A stretch of 64,000 bases of DNA from Diphasiastrum complanatum (taxonomy: Eukaryota > Streptophyta > Lycopodiopsida > Lycopodiales > Lycopodiaceae): NCBI GenBank assembly GCA_029204225.1, contig CM055107.1, forward strand, positions 14,754,900-14,818,899, in the 5' to 3' direction. The notes under the pieces were generated by a model. It was not told the origin of the DNA. It worked only from the letters and a program-made list of their open reading frames with translations, and did no database searches. The translations under genes and the position numbers were made by a program. The first letter of the stretch is position 1. Each line of letters begins with the position of its first letter. This document shows, piece after piece, positions 55,960-64,000 of the stretch.

Positions 55960-57180
55960 AGGACTTTATAGAAGTCGTCGATGAAGGTTAGAAAATAGAT
56001 GGCTCCCCCTGTGGAAGCAGTCTACATCGGGCCACAAATGTCACTATGTACAAGGTCAAGCAAGCCCTTGGATGTATGAACTGAGTCTGAGCTTAAAGGA
56101 CTCCCTGCATGCTTGTTGATAATACAGCTTTCACATGAAAAAGTTGGCTTGCTGACTAACGACAGATCTTGTACTAGACTCTGAGCTAACATTTGCTGAA
56201 TACTGTTGTAGTTAAGATGGCCAATTCTGAAATGCCACAACATATCAGTTGATTCAGAAGTGGTTGTGTGAAGAGCTTGACTGTTAGAAGAATAGCAATA
56301 GCTGAGTTTGTACAGATAACCGTTTCTTCTTTCGTAGGCTAAAACCTTTCGGGATTTGTCAAGAATTGTGCAGTCTTCTATATCACATTGGACAACAACT
56401 TGGCTTCATCTCTTTTGAATTCAACCGACTGTTCCTTCACCTTCGATTGAATGTGATGAGTTGTCTCCAAGTTGCACAACTCGAGAGTGGGTGAATGACT
56501 TGTAGTCTTTGAACTAGTCACGACGGTTAGTCATGTTGTGTTGCTCCAGAGTCTAGATACTAGGAATCGATATCCTGTTGTTCTTCGACTTTGGTCATGA
56601 AAGATGCTTCATCTTCTTCTTATTCTTGTTGCTGATTTGAGTGATTGGTTGTAGCACTATGTGCTTGTTGTTGGAACTGCTTCTTCTTTTCTTTGTTGTA
56701 CTTCAAAGTTTGGCAGTCCTTGATTTCGTGACCAGTCTTCTTACACTATCTATAGAATAGTTTTTGCACAGGTTGGAATGATGAAGAACTTGAATTTGAT
56801 CTCAAACCAGAATTTGGTCCAGATTGCATGTTGTTCCTTTTTTCAGTAGAGCCTGACTTTGTAAATCTCTTGGATCTAAATTGTTGATTTTTTGAATACA
56901 GAACTTGAAAATCCGATCCTGAGCCTGAGGAGGATGTTGATCTTCTGATCTCCTCTTGTAGGAGCAGCGAGATTACTCTTGATAGAGTGAGGTGCTCCTG
57001 GGTAGAAATTGTCATTACCCAATTTTCGTAGGCTTCTGGTAGACTCGATAATAGAGTCATGAGTGCATCAAAATCTTCTATGACTGAGTCTATTGCAATC
57101 ATTTGCTCCATAATATTTTTGAAAGTGTTGAGGTGGCTCGAAACACTATATGTGTCAAACATTCTGAGAGTGTACACATT
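55960..57180 (-). pseudogene. Ty1/copia gag, protease and pre-integrase remnant
   Basis: - strand, 5' to 3': copia gag from near 57177 (MIAIDSVIEDFDALMTLLSS, LTLSRVISLLLQEEIRR), a zinc knuckle that has lost its first Cys pair to a stop (CKKTGHEIKDC), the protease motif LDSGATQH near 56560, and the GAG-pre-integrase domain MLWHFRIGHLNYNSIQQMLA with CESCIINK, then LDLVHSDICGPM, which opens the integrase core. Integrase sequence continues only to about 55960 (IDDFSRFLTFIDDFYKVL-like, degraded). RT and RNase H are absent here. Confidence 0.88.
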
Positions 57181-57559
57181 ACTAAGACTGAGCTACACCT
57201 GGACTAATCCACAAAGCTGAAACAAGAAATTAATCTACAACATTTTAGAGGTCCAAGAATCAAGAAACCAACCAGTCTTTTGATTCTTGGACATCCCAAG
57301 AACGTCAAGAACTAGAATGTCAAGAATATGCAGGATCCTCACCACATTTCTAGCCTATTTAGTTTACTTGAATACTGATTCCTACATCAATTACAAACAA
57401 TAAATGAAAACTAATCCACTATAGGAAAAACATGAAATCTAATCCACAACTACAATCCACAACCAGACACAAAGGGAATGGAAGGGCAAGATCATTAATG
57501 TGTCACTCAAGAAACAAGAATGATCAAGGAGCTCAAGAATGCATCAAAACTCATGGAAG
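57181..57559. other. Unassigned DNA
   Basis: No gene. The small + strand frame at 57432-57713 lies mostly in repeat family B and has no domain. Confidence 0.35.
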
Positions 57560-57950
57560 ATCTTCTCATTTCAGCATGGAGTTGATACAATACACAAAAA
57601 GCTCCTCTTCACAAAGAGAGAGTCTCTTAAATAAGCAAAAGAGCTCCTTAGGTGGCATCCTAGTGAAATTTCCACATTTCACAAATTACAAGTGGAATAA
57701 TGCTCTCCACTAGAGGTCACCATCAAAAGGTGGCTCACTCTACTTTCTTTAAGAGGGGTCTACTTGCATTTATTACATTAGCCTAGAAATATTAGTTCCT
57801 ACATGGTCATTCCATCTTCCGGGATTCACCATGAGGCTTACATAGTTCCTACTTGACAGTATTAACTAGTATTCCTTGGCTTTCATACTCGGCTCTCAGT
57901 CTTTGTTAGTCTCGTCTTCACAGAGACCTCCTCGGACGTCTAAGGTGAGA
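57560..57950 (-). repeat. LTR-like repeat family B, copy 2 (inverted)
   Basis: Reverse-complement relative of 10735-11110. The order of shared strings (gaggaggtctc, gaatgaccatgtagga, gagccaccttttgatggtgacc, cttatttaag) is kept. A 5- to 6-base target duplication was not found. Confidence 0.6.
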
Positions 57951-58016
57951 GGTGCTCTTGAGTTGTTCTGTCTGAGTATCTTGGGGATTCGTCAGAATCA
58001 GCCAACAGCCAAAAAT

Positions 58017-58250
58017 GTGGGAAAAACGAAAAAGGTCGAAAAGGCGAAGGTGTCTTATAAATGATTTCTAAGGTCTTTTGGCCACTTGGCCAGTGTGTCG
58101 CAGTTTTTGCTAAGGAGCGAAAAAGACGAAAAGGCGAAGGTGCCTTAAAATTGATTTCTAAGGTATTCTGGCCACTTGGCCAGTGTGTCGCATTTTTTGC
58201 CAAGGAGCAAAAAAGGCGAAAAAGGTGAAGGTGCTTTAAAATGATTTCTA
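58017..58250 (+). repeat. Three-unit tandem repeat, about 80-90 bp
   Basis: Units share aaaa(a/g)g(a/g)cgaaaaggcgaagg, tga-tttctaaggt and TTGGCCACTTGGCCAGTGTG, followed by tcgca(g/t)tttttgc. The third unit breaks off before the gccacttgg part. The palindrome TGGCCACTTGGCCA occurs in each of the first two units. Confidence 0.85.
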
Positions 58251-58509
58251 AGACATAGAAAATCCCAAAGGGAAAAAATGTGAAGGCCTAAAAATATGTT
58301 GTCGGCCTTTGGTTTTCAGGATGCTCAATACTTGAACGATTTGTTTAAGGCTGGGCATAAAAAATCTAATACATCTAAGACACAGTGGTGGGGCCGTTGC
58401 CGGGGAGTGCCACACACACTCGCCTTGCCGCATAGCTTTTTTTTTTTCTCTCCCTCTCTTCTTCTCTCTCACCATTCTATTTCACCAAAAAATTCGATTA
58501 ACTTCTTGT

Positions 58510-59320
58510 TCAGACTGAAGTAACTCTCGTAGACTTGTCAGTACCTTCTACTACATCAGCAAAATCTACTGTACTTCATGCGAGACTTAGTTCCCAACCA
58601 TTTTGCCAAAATAGCCAAAAAAACAACCAAAACAATCCAAAAAACCTTATAAAATTAAAAAATACTACTAAGTAACCTTTGCAGAGCCTACTGAAGCTTC
58701 ATCTCACTGTGAGAAGCACACAAAAATCTCTACGAGAGTTAACCTGTAGACATAGACCCTCTGCGAGAGTTCCCAAGATTTAGAATAGCAAAATCAAAGA
58801 CAAACATAGACATCAAATTTTCAATTATTTGTCGCAACTAACCTTCGTAGAGATTTCTGAAGCTCCATCTCACTCAGGTAGGTACACAGAAGAGCCTGCA
58901 AGAGTTAGTTTGAATTATTGATTGATCTGTAAGCCAAAAAGTGCTCACGAATCCTCAGAGACATCAATAACTCTCGCACCACTAGGAAGTAATTCTTGCA
59001 GCATGGTCCATTGAGCTCAAAATGTCATTTTTTTTCATCTATGACCAAGTCTACGAGAGTTCATATGAGGTTTTGATGAAGTTGTAAAGGAAAAACCTAT
59101 CCAAAACCCTCGCAACCGTCAATGACACTCGCATCACTGGGAAAGAACCTTTGCAAGTTTGACATAAGTTAGATCTTGATCCAAATCCAGCTACTGTTAA
59201 AGGGGCGAGAGTTAGTTCCTAGTAAATTGCAAGAAAATTGGTTTTTTTACTGCAAAATAGTACAAATAATCCTCGCAAGGCCAACCCTTGCACTGAGTAA
59301 CCTTCGCACATAGGATAAAT
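58510..59320. repeat. Interspersed AACTCTCGTAGA-type motif array
   Basis: A short motif, (t)aactctcg(t/c)a(g/c), or its complement t(c/t)tacgagagtta, occurs about a dozen times in both orientations at 15-100-bp spacing. Examples: 58523, 58727, 58762, 58846, 58892, 58969, 59050, 59110, 59128, 59145, 59206, 59270 and 59300. The sequences between copies are not obviously related. No gene is present. Confidence 0.6.
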
Positions 59321-59729
59321 AGAAGGATTTGCCTTAGATCTCGCTACTGTGAAAATCTTAGGCCAATCAAAGCTAGGATCATAGATATATCTGGAAAAAA
59401 ACCAAGAAAAAGAGCTAAAATTACACTATTAGCCAACTGAAACTGATCAGATCTTGTCAAACCTAGGTTGCAGTCACAACATCCATCAAGATCCAACATC
59501 CCTGATCTCCATTCCATCTTCCATCTCCTCTTGACAGTCTAACCCTCATAGTGTTCATCTGTTATATCCATCTAATTATGTTTTTATTTTTCCATCCATA
59601 CTCATCAATATTTTACTCACCCCTTTATTTTCTACTTAAAAAAAAAAAACAAAAAAAAAAAAGTGGGACACCATAGTTGTACAACCCTCGAAGCAATTTC
59701 ATACATCACGATATTAGTGCATTCCAGCC
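59321..59729. other. Unassigned DNA
   Basis: Contains an A-rich tract (59639-59661). No gene recognised. Confidence 0.35.
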
Positions 59730-60751
59730 ATGACTATTGAGTTTGTGAGATTAGTTGCATTTCAGATGTTTCCTGATGAGACAGTTTATCTTGAAGAAGA
59801 AAATAGATTACTCCTATCCAAATGCATAAATATCATATGGGAAATCAGGAAAGTCTGAAGGGTTAATGCTACTCGAGCATGCAAGGGAGGAAGGCTATGA
59901 ATTATCAGAGAGTGCAACAGAGTCAAGCAGATCAAGTGCAGCAGAGGGCCAAAAATCATGTACCTTCAAGTTTAGGTTGTCCTCAAGCTTATGCTTGCAC
60001 ACTCAAGTTTCTTGAAAAAGACGAATGTACATACTGCTTTGGAAAGCATCTAAGTACAAGATGTCCAATCAAGAATCCGCACTTCTTACAAGAACAAAAT
60101 ACGGAACATAAGGTACGATAGCCAGATCCAAGGATTAAGAGGTCACAAGCATAATCAAGCCAACAAGAAGCTCACTAGAGGGATGGATGTCAAATTGATC
60201 CATCTATATCACGAGTTTTTTCAACAAACAATGGAAAGGTGGAAGCCTTATCATCTTGCATGTCACCGAACTCAATGGAGGACCATAATAGCCTACCAAT
60301 CTATTTTGTGGAAGATCCTAAGGGGCATCTATTATCGGTGTATGCCTATCAACTTAGAGGTGATGGCATACTGCACTCAGTAAGGTGCTATGGATGCGGA
60401 GAAAAAGATCGTCATGCTGAATGTCCACATCGAGGGTATCCATCAACATTCGATCTCTCGTGTTCACAATGCGGAGTTAACCATCCATGCTGAGATTGAC
60501 TGATGTGCAATCCACAATTAGCCAGGAGACATTTGGCTTATGTAGACCGACATGCACCTGTGGTGACCATTCTACCTATCAATAGAATGCACTATAAAAG
60601 AAAAATACTAGTGCCACCAGGTTATGAAACGAGTGAGGAAGAAGACAATTCGACAAAAGTTCCAAGGTTCACAGACACACCCATAGGCAAAAAGACAATT
60701 CCATCACTGGACATAGAGCTCCTAGAATCTATCAAACCAATAAATAGCTGA
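59730..60751 (+). pseudogene. Cys-rich gag-like remnant
   Basis: From an ATG at 59730 the frames give VAFQMFPDETVYLEEENRLL, then, after a stop, a Cys/His cluster (KDECTYCFGKHLSTRCPIKN) and, in a later frame, SVRCYGCGEKDRHAECPHRG and LSCSQCGVNHPC. These look like worn zinc knuckles. Frames change near 59880, 60180 and 60490. The final open frame (60503-60751) has no recognised domain. Probably a gypsy or copia gag relative, but the family is uncertain. Confidence 0.4.
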
Positions 60752-61094
60752 GGAAGTCAAGAAGTTGGCAATCGAGGAAGTCAGACAGGTTCTATCAGGG
60801 CTCTTGGCGCAATCAATGCACAGATTTCTTAGTGACGAATTACAAAGGGAACCTGTGGCAATGGAGCGACTTGAAGGTAGTTCAACACAAGATCCAAGGA
60901 AAAGTGCAATCACGTAGCTTTACATTTGTGCAAATGAGTGTACAAAGAAGATGGCATGGAGCCGTTGTGCCATCTGGAGGAGATCATAGCTGCTGCTGTC
61001 ATTGTCCAAGTCGTTGCATAGTACAATAAGTGGACGTGAGAAGGCTTCAACTATTTGGAGTCGAGAGAGTCATTGTCGTGGCCAATTAAGTTGG
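60752..61094. other. Unassigned DNA
   Basis: No gene seen. Short frames at 60832-61029 have no domain. Confidence 0.3.
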
Positions 61095-61240
61095 TAGAGT
61101 CAACAAGTCGGACTTCCACGATATGTCGACAAGTCTGACTTCCACGATATGTCGGACAAGTCGACTTTTCTCGATATGTCGATTAAGTCGATAAATCGGA
61201 CAAGTCGGGATCCCTCAATAAGTCGGTCAACTCTGACAAA
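61095..61240 (+). repeat. Short degenerate tandem repeat (tcgacaagtc type)
   Basis: Repeats of gacttccacgatatgtcg(a/g)acaagtc and shorter variants (gtcg...aagtcg, cgataa(g/a)tcg) run head to tail with drift. Confidence 0.75.
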
Positions 61241-61369
61241 TCATGTGCCACTCTCTTGCATGTCTTCAGTAAGAGAGTGTTTCTGCAGACTGTGTGACAA
61301 TGCATGTAAAATTGTAGCGATATGAATGGAACTAGATGAACATGGGATCTAGGAGAGTAGAGGAGATAA

Positions 61370-61560
61370 ATCCAACATTGAAGTGACATCCCTCACTTCG
61401 TATATTGTGTTCAACATATCCCAAGACTCTTTCAAAGATTGGGCCAATATGTGTGTCGGAGATGTTAAGGGTGATCAAGGCGAAAGCCTTGCCATCCGTG
61501 AGCTTCCACTTGAAAATGGCTTGTTTAAAAATTCAGGATGAGTGTATGCAAATAGTAGAT
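61370..61560 (-). pseudogene. Possible copia gag N-terminal remnant
   Basis: - strand reads IFKWKLTDGKAFALITLNIS, then DTHIGPIFERVLGYVE, which resembles the copia gag opening (KFKMK...DGKAL(A)LI...). It lies on the same strand as, and downstream of, the primer-binding site at 61669-61680, consistent with a gag of that element. Weak and short. Confidence 0.35.
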
Positions 61561-61668
61561 TATATGACTAGAAACAATTATAGTAAGTGTCTACTCTTTA
61601 TTAGAACAATCGTTCTGATAATGTAAGCTCTAAATCCACTTCAAAAGAGTCAAAGAGTAGAAATTAAA

Positions 61669-61680
61669 GCTTTGATACCA
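61669..61680 (-). promoter_or_regulatory. Copia primer-binding site (- strand)
   Basis: The - strand reads TGGTATCAAAGC, a standard copia primer-binding site. It directly abuts the LTR at 61681, with no spacer. Confidence 0.8.
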
Positions 61681-62602
61681 TGTTGGGATATCGGTAGTTC
61701 AGTGACTACACGTCGCTACAGAGAGAAGCGAGCAAAAAATCCTCAGTGCATGAAACTACGTCTATCGGATTCAGGCCGACCTTGGTAGCTCAAAGTCTGC
61801 CCTACTTGATCACAGCTTTGAAGTCGTTGGATCGATACAATCAAGTCCATAACCATGCACGAATTATATTGGTTTTAGATTTAGCTTTGCAAAAGCGTAA
61901 TAAATTGTGGAATCAGAGCATCACAATCGACTCAAACTATCATTATAGAAGACAATTTATTCTACGAATAAGTTTATCTGTAAGCAAGAAAGAATCTGAA
62001 CATGATAAATAAACATTGATTATTCAATCGCTAATAGATACAGTCTAAAGTTAGAGTCGTGTTCTTCTTGAAATAATACTTTGTAAGATAGAGAGAAACA
62101 ACAAAACAATTGCGCTCTGGATGTTCAATTAATCAAATAGATAGATTATTGAGCTAACTGATCTCTTCTTGTCTAATTGAGCAATTGATAAGTTGTTGGA
62201 TATATACACATGACTAACTAATTAAAAGAATGCTTAATCTGTACTTTACAATTAGGATTAAGGCACTACATGTTGTTGGCAATCGTCTTCGGCCAGTATC
62301 TGATTCAATTGGAGAGTTTTTTTGGGTGTGATTTAGTGTACTTGTTGCTCTGCCGATACTCAAATTATGGTTGATTGTTCAAGGATGGTCGAATAATCAA
62401 ATCTGGTCAGATGGTCTGAGATGGTTGAATTATCGAAGATGGCCAAACAATCGAAGATGGCCAAATAATCAAAGATGACCAAATAGTGGCAAGTGTTCGA
62501 ACAATCAAGGAAATTCTATCACCAATTCTTTTGTATTTATGCAGACTGTCAGAAAACAAGTGTATTTATGTAGAGTATGCGACCATACAAGTATTTACAA
62601 CA
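61681..62602 (-). repeat. Copia LTR (922 bp) with primer-binding site
   Basis: On the - strand it starts TGTTGTAAATACTTG and ends GATATCCCAACA, so it has TGTTG...CAACA termini, followed by the primer-binding site at 61680-61669. It contains a four-unit short tandem repeat (62390-62490). The partner LTR and most of the interior are absent. The boundary at 62602 rests on the terminal motif alone. Confidence 0.7.
62390..62490 (+). repeat. Short tandem repeat inside the copia LTR
   Basis: About five units of the type aatcgaagatggccaaa, with the spacing and (a/t)(a/c)tcaaagatg variants drifting along the array. Confidence 0.8.
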
Positions 62603-62639
62603 ACTAATGAATGGATCTAGATTAGTAATGAGATAAGAG

Positions 62640-63267
62640 ATGGAGAGGATAGAAATCCAACAGATTGGATCATTGGAAAGTGGCAAAGAGAATCTTAGGT
62701 ACGTAAAAGGCACACCCAACGTTGGCTTGGTTTATAGAAGGCAAAATTCTTTACCTAGATTACAAGGGTATGTTGACGTTGATTGGGCTGGCAATGTAGA
62801 TGATAAAAGGTCAACTTTGAAAATGGCTGTTTTTCATGGTCTAGTAAGAAACATGGCACTATTTTTCTTTCAATGATAGAAGTTGAGTACAAAGCGTTAA
62901 GTTCTGCTATTCAAGAAGCTATATGGTACGAATATTGTTAAGTGAGATTGGTTTAAGGCAAGCACACCCCACTATCATCTTCAGTGACAGCCAAAGTGGG
63001 ATACCATTGGCCAAAAATCTAGTATTTCACGCACCAACTAAATACATTGAAATAAAATATCACTTTGTGCATGAGAAACTACATTATGAAGATATTAGTG
63101 TTATGCATTGCTCTACAACTTTGCAACTTGATGATATATTTACAAAAACTTTAAGTAGAGATAAGTTTGAGAGTTTTTTTAAATGCTTGTCAATACCAAA
63201 GTGTGATACCATCATGGAGGTATGTTCCGTGAATAACATAGTTCTTAGACTAAGTGAGAGATATTGA
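62640..63267 (+). pseudogene. Ty1/copia RNase H, C-terminal end
   Basis: + strand frames: LRYVKGTPNVGLVYRRQNSL, GYVDVDWAGNVDDKRST (RNase H Asp), then, in a shifted frame, IEVEYKALSSAIQEAIW (Glu), LSEIGLRQAHPTIIFSDSQS (Asp), AKNLVFHAPTKYIEIKYHFV and DDIFTKTLSRDKFESFFKCL. It is bounded on its left by the copia LTR end at 62602 and on its right by a purine tract and LTR. Two frameshifts, near 62877 and 62925. Confidence 0.9.
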
Positions 63268-63269
63268 TT

Positions 63270-64000
63270 GTTGAGGGAGATAGTTAAAACAACAATAATC
63301 AACGTGTATTTCTTTTACGATTACTTTCTAAGTTCGACGATAACACTTTATCTAGCTCTAGAGTTATTGTGAAAGATTCAACTAGTTTCATCACATTTTG
63401 CAATATTTCCATATTTGGCATATTGAGGCCAAAACTTGTTTTAGACTTAGAGGTTGACTTTTCAAAGTTCATTAGTCTAAATTTTATTTGAATAAACACC
63501 TTTTGAAAGTGTGGGAAAGATAGAATGTGAGTTTGAGTAGATTCAATTTGAATAAGTTGGGTACATTGAATCTAGACCCAAAATTGGTAGGGTTAGCATT
63601 TTGGTGGGAAAGCCAAGTGGCCAAATAGGGTTTGAACCTGCTATAAAAGGATGTAACTCGTGGAGAGAGTCATCTTCTCACTTCTCTATCTCATTTCATG
63701 CTTATACATGGTTCTCTTGGGTTCTACTATCCATTGGTGCACTATTTTGGTGATTGCTTGCAATTCTATGTGTGTAATGATCTATATTTGCTATTTTTGG
63801 ATCCACACGTGTGAAATACAGTAGCTTGCTGGTTTTGTACGGACAACAACAGTACATAATCATTTCATTCAAGTTTGATCAAGTTCTATTAGCGTTTGCA
63901 TCTCAAATTGCGTGTAGATGCTGATTTTTCTACATTGGTGAAATTGGTAGTGTATTTCTCTTTCTAACCAAAGATCATTCAAGTAGATTGGATCTTAAGG
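63270..64000 (+). repeat. LTR family C, continuing beyond the window
   Basis: Follows the copia RNase H end after ttgttgagggagatag (purine-rich), so it is most likely that element's 3' LTR. It has a gctataaaagg TATA-like string near 63640 and a CACACGTGTG at 63806-63815. The segment 63810-64000 matches the reverse complement of 40090-40280. The right end lies outside the window. Confidence 0.7.

Overview
The window is nuclear DNA of a land plant. Two intact plant genes lie on the + strand: an EIN3/EIL ethylene-signalling transcription factor (604-2325) and a 3-ketoacyl-CoA synthase of the very-long-chain fatty-acid/wax pathway (16020-17528). Most of the rest is layered LTR-retrotransposon debris, AT-rich intergenic DNA and simple or complex tandem repeats. 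The gene families show a plant. The sequence does not tell me which clade, although the high retroelement load fits a large plant genome.

Layout. 1-2.3 kb: EIN3-like gene. 3.9-7.4 kb: repeat families, including an LTR-like hairpin array and a GGCGCC-rich dispersed family. 7.4-10.6 kb: a Ty1/copia element on the - strand that has lost its centre. 10.7-14.6 kb: LTR-like DNA, an acidic open-frame fragment and a dense array of the palindrome GCGTGGATAATCCACGC. 15-18.4 kb: the KCS gene, followed by degenerate tandem repeats. 19.3-21.6 kb: foldback structures. 21.7-25.9 kb: a Ty3/gypsy chromovirus with a 1.2-kb internal inversion and a 148-bp patch copied from the region downstream of KCS. 26.9-31.4 kb: a complete 4.55-kb LTR element (two 832-bp LTRs, GAGAC target duplication) with no recognisable pol. 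32.5-39.4 kb: several gypsy and copia fragments, including a separate RNase H module. 40.4-41.3 kb: an 832-bp solo LTR of the 27-kb family, inverted, with TAGCC target duplication.

41.9-48.3 kb is the most unusual region. Three multi-exon, partly decayed genes lie together: (i) a + strand transposase-like gene whose motif order recalls the RAG1/Transib type; (ii) a - strand acidic protein gene with a CxxC pair; (iii) a + strand gene whose first part reads as a histone H3 of CENH3/CENP-A type joined to a long unrecognised C-terminal part. Genes (ii) and (iii) diverge from an 830-bp spacer holding eight copies of TATCG(C/G)AC(T/C)TGTGCGC, in both orientations, and a run of CACGTG motifs. This looks like the remains of a multi-gene mobile element, but terminal repeats were not found.

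48.7-64 kb: another gypsy pol with seven heat-shock-element-like TTC(G/T)AGAA sites just downstream, a coiled-coil ORF, a gypsy chromodomain end with the start of its LTR, a - strand copia gag, several tandem and motif arrays, a lone 922-bp copia LTR with primer-binding site, and a + strand copia RNase H followed by an LTR that runs off the end of the window. Apart from EIN3, KCS and the two ORFs of the 27-kb element, nearly every coding frame is interrupted.
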